Part shown: in pieces, positions 13,438 through 18,500 of the stretch | Layout of the letters: the number at the start of each line of letters is the position of its first letter | Position numbering within the stretch: position 1 is the first letter of the stretch | Origin: Baffinella frigidus | Lineage: Eukaryota; Cryptophyceae; Cryptomonadales; Baffinellaceae | Direction of reading: 5' to 3' | NCBI GenBank assembly: GCA_026770585.1 | Contig: MU646370.1 | Coordinates: 945,990-964,489 of the forward strand | Length of the DNA stretch: 18,500 bases | Translations under genes and position numbers: made by a program | The notes under the pieces: generated by a model | Told to the model about the DNA's origin: nothing | What the model saw: only the letters and a program-made list of their open reading frames with translations | Database searches by the model: none

Positions 13438-14010
13438 AGGGACCTCAAACCGAGGGTTTGCGAGGATTCCCGGTCCCGAGGCAGGCCCGGCAGGCGCTCG
13501 ATTGGGTGTAACTTTCGACCCCCTAGGCTCATTCAACTTTTCTCGACGGTTCTAGAATCCTCAAAAGGTCCCCTTCAGATCCGCTCAAAGAATCTGGGGC
13601 ATCAGAGGCCCGCAAACATACTCAAAATATGACTCCCCTAAAACCACCGCATCTGGTTTTGCACACCCTTTCACCCATCCTCGCAAAAATCTTGGGACAA
13701 CAAAGATGCCCAGTTTTTCAAGGCCTACAACTTTGCGAAGAAAAGTTTTTTGTTTTAGTCAGGGGCAGAAAAGTTGGAGGCATCATACTATCGTGACATT
13801 GGAGCCATTTCTGGTTTTCCTACTGAATAACCTGTTCGTGCTTCTCCACCCTCGCTTTGACCATCAAATTCTTTCTTTCGGTTCAAGCGGCCCGAACGGG
13901 TCCCTGCCTCAACGGAGCAGAGGGCAAGCCACTGAGCCCTCTCGTACCAAAGAATGCCCTAGGCTTGAACGGAGTCTATCAGCCCCTCTCGTGCGAACAA
14001 ACTCGCCGCG

Positions 14011-14694
14011 ATGCCACCCCCGGATCGGCCGAAGAGCGCGCACTTTGCCGCCCCAGAGGGTGGGGGAAAGGGGCTCCCGTCTCTCAAGAAGACCCGCCCG
14101 CAGAGTGCGATGCCAGGCCGCGGGTCTGGGGCATCGGCGGGTCCTTCTCGTCCCGCGAGCAGTCTCTCTGCCATTTCCACCACCCAGGCACAGTCTCGCC
14201 CCTACAGCGCTTTATCAAGCAACCCCGCGTCGTCCCGCCCGCTCAGCGCCCTCTCTGGCGGGCCGGGGATGATCCGACGGGAGGGCCCGCCCGGGCGCCC
14301 GACGTCCTGGAACACCACCGCCGCGACATCATCCGAGGGGACTGGGCGCCGTGCTGCGGGTGGGGACCCCGTGCTCAGCGAGATTGTTCAAGTCAGTGGG
14401 CAACTGTGGCTCGGGCAGCTGGTCTCGCTCATGCGTTCGGTGAACAAGTGGCCCATCAGCCTGGATCTCAAGGCGATCAGCGCATCGGTGTGTGGGAAGG
14501 CGTGCGCGCTGGTGCAGGCCGCGTCGGCCGCGCTCTTCCTCGTCGACGCCGAGAACTCGGAGCTGCTGCTGATCTACTCTCCCGCGATTGCGACGGGGCG
14601 CGGCAGGAACACGCGCGTGCCCATCGGCCGCGGGCTGGTGGGCGCGACGGCGGAAAGGGGCACGCCCATGCGGACTGAGGACGTCAAGAACGAG
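14011..14694 (+). CDS. GAF gene exon 1: disordered N-terminus and first half of GAF1
   Basis: Start ATG in context CGCCGCGATGCC. Residues 1-228. The repeat-like stretch SRPASSLSA, SRPYSALSS, SRPLSALSG lies around residues 48-90. GAF1 runs from about DLKAIS (151) through ALFLVDAENSELLLIYSPAI and RVPIGRGLVGAT. The donor GAG|GTGCAC at 14695 is phase 0, and the downstream exon continues the GAF fold. Confidence 0.8.
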
Positions 14695-16400
14695 GTGCAC
14701 TTTAGGGTTTAGGGTACAGGGTTCAGGGCTTTGAGGTTGAGGGTTTAGGGCTTAGAAGGTTTTAGGGTTGACGAGAGGGTGAGGGGGCGCTGCGTCCCTT
14801 CTAAACCCTAAATCCGTCCAAATCCGAAGCCCTAAACCCTAACCCCTAACCCCTAACCCCTTACCCCTAAACCCTAAACCCTAAACCCTAAACCCTGAAC
14901 CCTAAACCCTAAACCCCAAACCCCAAACCCTGAACCCTAAACCCCATCCCAGGTGGAGTACGAGAAGGAGTACGACTTGTTCGCGAACAAGCAGGGCAGC
15001 GTCGGGGCGCCAGACTCGATGCTCTGCGTGCCGATGCTCGACGCTGCGGGGAACACCGTGGCTGTCGTCCAGGTCATCACAGAGTTTCATCATTTATTGC
15101 CAAACCATCAGCGTCAGTGCTGCACATGCTACGCAGTGTGCCACTTACCGTACCCCGTGTCGGCCGCTCGTACGAGCATTTTCCGGATGGATTGTAACTG
15201 CAGGTCCTACATGCAGGTGATCAGCAAGAAGATGCATCGGGTGTTCCAGCCGGAGGATGAGGCCATGCTCACGCTCCTGGGAATGCAGGTCCAGACCCCA
15301 CCACCCTGCATCCCCGCCCCTGTCCCTCGTTCACGCGGGAGACCCCGCGTCCGCACACCCCGTCTTTGCTTTGCGTGCAGGGAGGCGCACCCGTTGTTTG
15401 CTGAAAGGGGTGGGGGGGGGGCGTTGGTCAGTGCAAGGAAGCACATGGGTTCTGAAGGGATGCCCGATCCCGGGGGGTGGGTGGCAGGCGGCAGTGGTGC
15501 TGCAGTGCGCAGATCTGCACGCGCGCGATCGCAAGCAGCAGGAGGAGACAGCCGCCGCGCACAAAAAAACCGGTGAGTACACGGGGGCGACTGACGCCGA
15601 GATGGACGCTGCGCTTCTCGCGGGCCTCGAGCACCTCGCCAAGGCGGGCACGGGGTTGTCTGCGGACAGCCTGATCCGGATGGCGGCGGAGCACGCGCAG
15701 GGGATCGCGGGCGCCGACTTGTGCACGGTGTTCTTGAGCGGGCAAGCGCTGCCGCCCCCGCTGGGCCTTGCGGCGCTCATGGGTGCCGGGGAGGACGATG
15801 AGGAGGAGGAGGGCAGCGAGGAGGGGAGCGAGGCGGGCGCGCGGAGGGGGGGGGCGGTGCGGGAGTGGGGCCCCGTGCTGTGGACGCTCTCTGCGGATCA
15901 GGGAGAAGAGGAAGAGGAGGGTGAGTATGCGCCGCGCGAGAAGTCGACCGTCAAGGACGGATCCGAGGCGGGGCGGTCAAGGGGAGGCGCCTCTCCCTCG
16001 GATGCCGGCACCAAAAGCTCCCGTTGGACAGGCACAGGTTACGAACCTCGCCGCAACCCCCCCCCCGTGGCTAGACTGAGCGAGGCGGGGACGTGTGGGA
16101 CTAGCGCTGCCCGGGTTAGCCGCTGCCCCGGTACACACCCTGTCCTGGTTAGTTAACCGTGGTCTGGTTCGCAGGGAGTCCGTCAGGTACGAGGGGCGGC
16201 ACAGCCGCATCCGCGTCGGCGGGCGGGCGGGCCTCCTCGGGGGGGGGCGCGGAGACGTACGGGGGTGGGGTTGGTGCGGAGGAGGAGGAGGAGGAGGAGG
16301 TGGAGAGGGTGGGCATGGAGGCGTCGTCTGATACCTCGGCAGGGTCGGGCCCCCTCTCTCTTTTTCTCCCTCTCTCTCTCTCGCCCTCTCTCACTATCTT

Positions 16401-16432
<32 letters not shown>

Positions 16433-18500
16433 TCTATCTTTCTTTCTCTCGATGTCTCCTCCCTGCGCGCTCGTCCCCTCTGCCGGCAAAGCCTCGGGGG
16501 GGGTCTCAAAATCTCAGCGACAATCTGGTGTCGCTGAAACTGGAGCCATTTGCCCCTCCAAAGGCAATTTCCTCCCTGAAAATCTGCTCAAAATTCGTCA
16601 AAACGTGACTTACGAATAGGTTTAGTGTCGTCGAAGAATTTGAGACTGCCCTTGTGGATTTGCAGCAGGTGGCTGCCGTCGAGTGTTTGCCACGCGCAGC
16701 ACGTGGGTGAGTGGTGGCATGCTGAGCGGGTGGTTCACGCTGAGCGCGAGGTCACGTGACTACTCAGAGGTTGCGTCGCAGAGTCACGTGACTAAATCCT
16801 CTGGTGCGTCGCAGGTGGGCGTTCCTGAACAGGACACCCCTCGAAGTGCCCAACATTTTCGCCGACGCCCGCTTCAACAAGGTCTTTCCCCATTTGCCAT
16901 TTACGCTTTTCGTTTTACGCTGTACGCTTTATGCTGTACGCATTACGCTGTATGCTTTACGCTGTACGTTTTACGTTTTACGGTTTACGTTTTACGCTGT
17001 ACGAGGTGTGTGCTGTCTCTGTCGATTTTCGCTGGTCCGTTGCTGATTCTCCCGGGCGCATGTCTTCTCGCCAAACTCGTCCCCCGATTCATCTACCCGC
17101 AACTTGCCTCACGTCAACCCTGAACCCTGACCTCTGACCCCTCGACCCTAAAGCACGCGGGCTGGGGTGTGCAGGGGCGAGGAGGAGGGGAGGAGGAGGG
17201 ACAGAAGTGCGGGGTGCTGTGTCTTCCGATCATGGGCAAGCTTGGCCGCGCCCTAGGCGTCGTTGAGGTCATCGCCCTCAACCCTAAACCCTAAACCCTA
17301 AACCCTAAACCCTAAACCCTAAACCCTAAACCCTAAACCCTACACCGCAAATCTTAAACCCTCACCCCTAACCATAAACCCTAAACCCTAAACCCTAAAC
17401 CCTAAACGCCAAATCCCAAACCCTAAACCCTGAACCCTGAACCCTAAAACCTGAACCCATGCCGCAAGTTGGCGCGAGGGAGGGATCGTCGAAGTCCTTA
17501 CCTGGGGTGTTGCCCTGAGAGCCTTAGCCAGCACCTACCGTAGTCGATGCCGTTTCCAACCACCCCTAAAACCCACGGAATTGCAGATGGCAGGGGATGC
17601 CGTGACGCTTGTCCTAAGTTGACGAGCGCCCCCACTTTCGCACTAAGTTGACGAACGCCTCCACTTTCAGGCCTCCACCCTAAACGCTGTGCCCCACACC
17701 CGGAAGCAGGTAATCAAGATGGGGGGGCGGGTGGGGCGTGCAGAGCAGCAGAGGCTGGATCGATTCACGATCGGCCTCGCCGAGGCTGCTGCGCGCCTCC
17801 ACGTACTCCCTCAACCCTAAACTCTAAACCCGAAACCCTAAACCCTGAACCCCAAAACCCAAACCCTAAACCATAAACCATAAAATCTAAACCCTCAGCT
17901 CTAAAACCTTGACCCTGAGCCCTTTACCCGAAACCCGAAACCCGAAACCCTAAACCCTAAACGCTGAACCCCAAACCCCAAACCCAGACCCTAAACTCTA
18001 AACCAAACCCTAAACCCTAAACCCTAAACCAGGAGGAGGGGATCCGAGGGGTGATAGCAGGCGGGTGCCGGAGCATCGCGCAGGCCCCGGACAGGTACAC
18101 CAAACCCCGACCCCTCAATCCTCAACCCTCAACCCTCAACACTCAATCCTAGACTCTCAACACTCAACCCTAGACCCCATGACCCAAAACCTGAAACCTG
18201 AACCCCGAACCCCGAAACCCCACACCCCACACCCCACACCCAAAGCTCCACACCCGAAACCCTCCCCACACTCCCGGGGAAACCGCCTACCTTGTCGTAG
18301 CGCGTGCCTCTTTCTGAAACCCTGCACCCTACACCTTTCACCCAAAACGCTAACCCCCACACGGCCCCCACCTGGACTGCAGGGAAGCAGCGTACCGGGA
18401 AGCAGCGTTCGCTGCATCGCAGCTGGTGCCAGGCTCTCGAGTGGGGGTCTTCGAAGTCGCGCCTCCTGCCCCCCCCGCGAAACCCCACCCTGAGCTGCGG
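14011..18500 (+). CDS. Multi-GAF-domain protein, 3'-partial, eleven exons
   Basis: The model joins 14011-14694, 14953-15072, 15217-15288, 15488-15920, 16175-16308, 16669-16706, 16815-16881, 17175-17267, 17710-17802, 18033-18094 and 18383-18500. All phases agree and give 638 codons open to the window edge. Residues 1-130 are a Ser/Pro/Arg-rich disordered region with SRPxSA-like repeats. GAF1 (about 150-305) has LFLVDAENSELLL, RVPIGRGLVGATAERGTPM and SMLCVPMLDAAGNTVAVVQV. GAF2 (about 335-578) has VFLSG, GWAFLNRTPLEVPNIFADAR and VLCLPIMGKLGRALGVVEV. A third GAF begins at about 600. GAF domains bind small ligands such as cyclic nucleotides and occur in cyclases, phosphodiesterases and signalling kinases; the output domain lies outside the window, so the enzyme class is unknown. 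ATG at 14011 is the first in-frame Met. Confidence 0.75.
14695..14952 (+). repeat. GAF gene intron 1: inverted (head-to-head) telomere-like repeats
   Basis: The first third (about 14701-14780) is TTTAGGG-type on the sense strand; after a GC-rich spacer (about 14781-14800) the rest (about 14801-14946) is CCCTAAA-type. The arms are complementary and could fold into one long hairpin. Acceptor is CATCCCAG (AG 14951-14952). Confidence 0.8.
14953..15072 (+). CDS. GAF gene exon 2: GAF1 core
   Basis: Residues 229-268: VEYEKEYDLFANKQGSVGAP followed by DSMLCVPMLDAAGNTVAVVQ. The S-x-L-C-V-P strand followed by a G-x-x-V-A-V-V-Q-V strand is the most recognisable GAF signature. Donor is CAG|GTCATC, phase 0. 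Confidence 0.85.
15217..15288 (+). CDS. GAF gene exon 3: GAF1 C-terminal helix
   Basis: Residues 269-292: VISKKMHRVFQPEDEAMLTL followed by LGMQ, matching the F-x-x-E-D-E-x-x-L helix that closes GAF domains. Acceptor is ACATGCAG; a closely preceding CTGCAG (AG 15202-15203) is a competing site that would shift the frame. Donor is CAG|GTCCAG, phase 0. The upstream 144-nt intron is ordinary sequence without telomere repeats. Confidence 0.8.
15488..15920 (+). CDS. GAF gene exon 4: linker helix and first half of GAF2
   Basis: Residues 293-436 plus one base. AAVVLQCADLHARDRKQQEE is the long helix typical after a GAF domain; GAF2 starts near SADSLIRMAAEHAQGIAGAD (residue 349 on) and continues with CTVFLSG. 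An acidic Glu/Gly-rich insertion (about 15783-15865) interrupts GAF2 before VLWTLSADQ. The acceptor GGTGGCAG (AG 15486-15487) was chosen because it restores the post-GAF helix in phase 0. Donor is a consensus GTGAGT at 15921. Confidence 0.75.
16175..16308 (+). CDS. GAF gene exon 5: low-complexity insertion in GAF2
   Basis: Acceptor is GGTTCGCAG (AG 16173-16174), entered in phase 1. Residues about 437-481 are Gly/Ser/Ala-rich and end in a run of Glu; they appear to be a disordered insertion within GAF2. The donor could be GTGGGC at 16309 or GTGGAG at 16300, both phase 0, so the 3' end is uncertain by nine bases. Confidence 0.55.
16669..16706 (+). CDS. GAF gene exon 6 (small exon in GAF2)
   Basis: 38 nt encoding VAAVECLPRAAR plus two bases. 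The consensus donor GTGAGT at 16707 and phase 2 join it to the next exon as RGWAFLNRT, similar to the usual GIAGW motif of GAF domains. The acceptor TGCAGCAG is a NAGNAG tandem, so one extra Gln may be included (start 16666). Confidence 0.55.
16707..16814 (+). repeat. GAF gene intron 6 with duplicated acceptor
   Basis: Two 32-bp direct repeats (16751-16782 and 16783-16814) each start with GTCACGTGAC and end in TGCGTCGCAG, so the acceptor itself is duplicated. Only the second acceptor keeps the frame open. Confidence 0.65.
16815..16881 (+). CDS. GAF gene exon 7: GAF2 core
   Basis: Encodes WAFLNRTPLEVPNIFADARF followed by NK, a textbook match to the GAF pattern G-W-x-x-x-x-x-x-P-L-x-(V/I)-P-(N/D)-x-x-x-D-x-R-F. 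Donor is AAG|GTCTTT, phase 0. Confidence 0.8.
16882..17174 (+). repeat. GAF gene intron 7 with TTTACGCTGTACG minisatellite
   Basis: Between about 16903 and 17003 the intron consists of degenerate units of TTTACGCTGTACG, TTTATGCTGTACG and TTTTACG types. A short degenerate CCCTGAA patch lies near 17115-17150. Acceptor is GGGGTGTGCAG (AG 17173-17174). Confidence 0.7.
17175..17267 (+). CDS. GAF gene exon 8: GAF2 core strand
   Basis: Encodes a Gly/Glu-rich loop, then QKCGVLCLPIMGKLGRALGV followed by VE, corresponding to SMLCVPMLDAAGNTVAVVQ of GAF1. Donor GAG|GTCATC is at the same place in the fold and the same phase as in GAF1. Confidence 0.8.
17268..17709 (+). repeat. GAF gene intron 8, largely telomere-like (442 nt)
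   Basis: Perfect and degenerate CCCTAAA repeats at about 17275-17460 are followed by unique sequence and a 29-bp tandem duplication (17614-17671, CTAAGTTGACGA-type units). Acceptor is GGAAGCAG (AG 17708-17709). Confidence 0.75.
17710..17802 (+). CDS. GAF gene exon 9: GAF2 C-terminal helix
   Basis: Encodes VIKMGGRVGRAEQQRLDRFT followed by IGLAEAAARLH. The VIK start corresponds to VISKKM in GAF1 and the Ala-rich end to the closing helix. Donor is CAC|GTACTC, phase 0. Confidence 0.75.
17803..18032 (+). repeat. GAF gene intron 9, telomere-like (230 nt)
   Basis: Donor GTACTCCCTCAACC, acceptor CCCTAAACCAG (AG 18031-18032). It contains CCCGAAA (about 17926-17950) and CCATAAA variants. Confidence 0.8.
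18033..18094 (+). CDS. GAF gene exon 10: linker
   Basis: Encodes EEGIRGVIAGGCRSIAQAPD plus a split Arg codon. The acceptor is telomere-like (CCCTAAACCAG); the donor ACAG|GTACAC is phase 2. It follows the GAF2 closing helix and leads into the third GAF. Confidence 0.65.
18095..18382 (+). repeat. GAF gene intron 10, degenerate telomere-like (288 nt)
   Basis: CCCTCAA, CCCCGAA and CCACACC-type heptamers on the sense strand; the 3' part (about 18265-18382) is less repetitive. Acceptor is GGACTGCAG (AG 18381-18382). Confidence 0.7.
18383..18500 (+). CDS. GAF gene exon 11 (partial): start of GAF3
   Basis: After completing the Arg codon it reads EAAYREAAFAASQLVPGSRV followed by GVFEVAPPAPP, open to the window end. 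The A-x-x-L-V-x-x-S-x-V-x-V-F-x-V strand resembles the start of GAF1 (LVQAASAALFLVDAE), suggesting a third GAF domain. Confidence 0.65.

Larger units (their letters stand above)
10893..14010. other. Repeat-rich, mostly non-coding region
   Basis: AT-richer than the exons and without convincing long coding frames on either strand. It holds foldbacks near 11574-11716, 11756-11852 and 13343-13437, a 32-bp tandem duplication near 11877, a 127-bp tandem/dispersed repeat, pyrimidine tracts and one telomere-like block (all listed separately or in the findings). Part may be the upstream portion of the minus-strand gene; 13700-14010 must hold the 5' flank of the GAF gene, but I see no definite promoter motif. 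Confidence 0.5.

Noticed and set aside
13857-14678. 273-codon ORF overlapping the GAF gene start
   Set aside because: It overlaps GAF exon 1 in another frame and is Arg/Ala/Gly-rich without domains; the frame from 14011 carries the GAF motifs.
14701-14946. Ancient telomere-telomere chromosome fusion
   Set aside because: The inverted heptamers lie between two parts of a single GAF domain in matching phase, so they are intronic, not a fusion junction.
15571-15582. GTGAGT splice donor inside GAF exon 4
   Set aside because: A consensus donor, but the frame stays open through it and the sequence beyond encodes the start of GAF2, so read-through is favoured.
16175-16331. Alternative frame reading ESVRYEGRHSRIRVGG, which looks GAF-like
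   Set aside because: It needs a phase that does not follow from the donor at 15921 and runs into Gly-only sequence and a stop. Phase agreement favours the Ser/Gly/Glu frame, though this exon remains uncertain.

Overview
This window is eukaryotic nuclear DNA, most likely from a protist and probably an alga. Evidence for this is GC-rich exons separated by spliceosomal GT-AG introns, AATAAA-type polyadenylation signals, a large modular membrane protein, a multi-GAF protein, and large amounts of the heptamer CCCTAAA/TTTAGGG (the plant, green-alga and cryptophyte type of telomere repeat). The lineage (for example cryptophyte) is inference; no rRNA or other diagnostic marker gene is present. I see no tRNA, rRNA, CRISPR array or prokaryotic operon.

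Layout. (1) 61-9554, + strand: the 3' part of one very large gene. Seven exons (61-1808, 2030-2115, 2237-4219, 4851-6588, 6790-7368, 7554-8270, 8745-9554) join into one uninterrupted frame of 2552 residues plus stop. The product looks like a type I membrane protein: about a dozen diverged beta-rich repeats, an EGF-like segment, a Cys-rich segment, one transmembrane helix and an acidic Pro/Gly-rich tail. (2) 9555-10338: convergent 3' ends, with a poly(A) signal for each neighbour. (3) 10339-10733, - strand: two short exons forming the C-terminal end of an otherwise unresolved gene. (4) 10734-14010: mostly non-coding, AT-richer, rich in inverted, tandem and dispersed repeats and pyrimidine tracts. 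(5) 14011-18500 and beyond, + strand: the 5' part of a gene for a multi-GAF-domain protein. Eleven exons give 638 residues with every splice phase agreeing; two GAF domains are complete and a third begins at the window edge.

The most striking feature is that the introns of the first gene, and several of the second, consist of telomere-like heptamers from donor to acceptor. Acceptors are often the telomere repeat itself ending in AG (CCCTAAACCAG), and donors run straight into the repeat (GTAAACCC). The C-rich strand is nearly always the sense strand, including for the minus-strand gene. The clearest exception is a GAF-gene intron in which a TTTAGGG block faces a CCCTAAA block. Two inverted-repeat elements sit in introns: a 447-bp element with 24-bp terminal inverted repeats nested in a telomere-like intron of gene 1, and a 110-bp foldback that fills nearly all of a 119-nt intron in the minus-strand gene.

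The genes show no evident functional link. Exon-intron structures were worked out by hand from reading-frame continuity, splice-site motifs and domain continuity; they are strong for gene 1, good for the GAF gene and tentative for the minus-strand gene.
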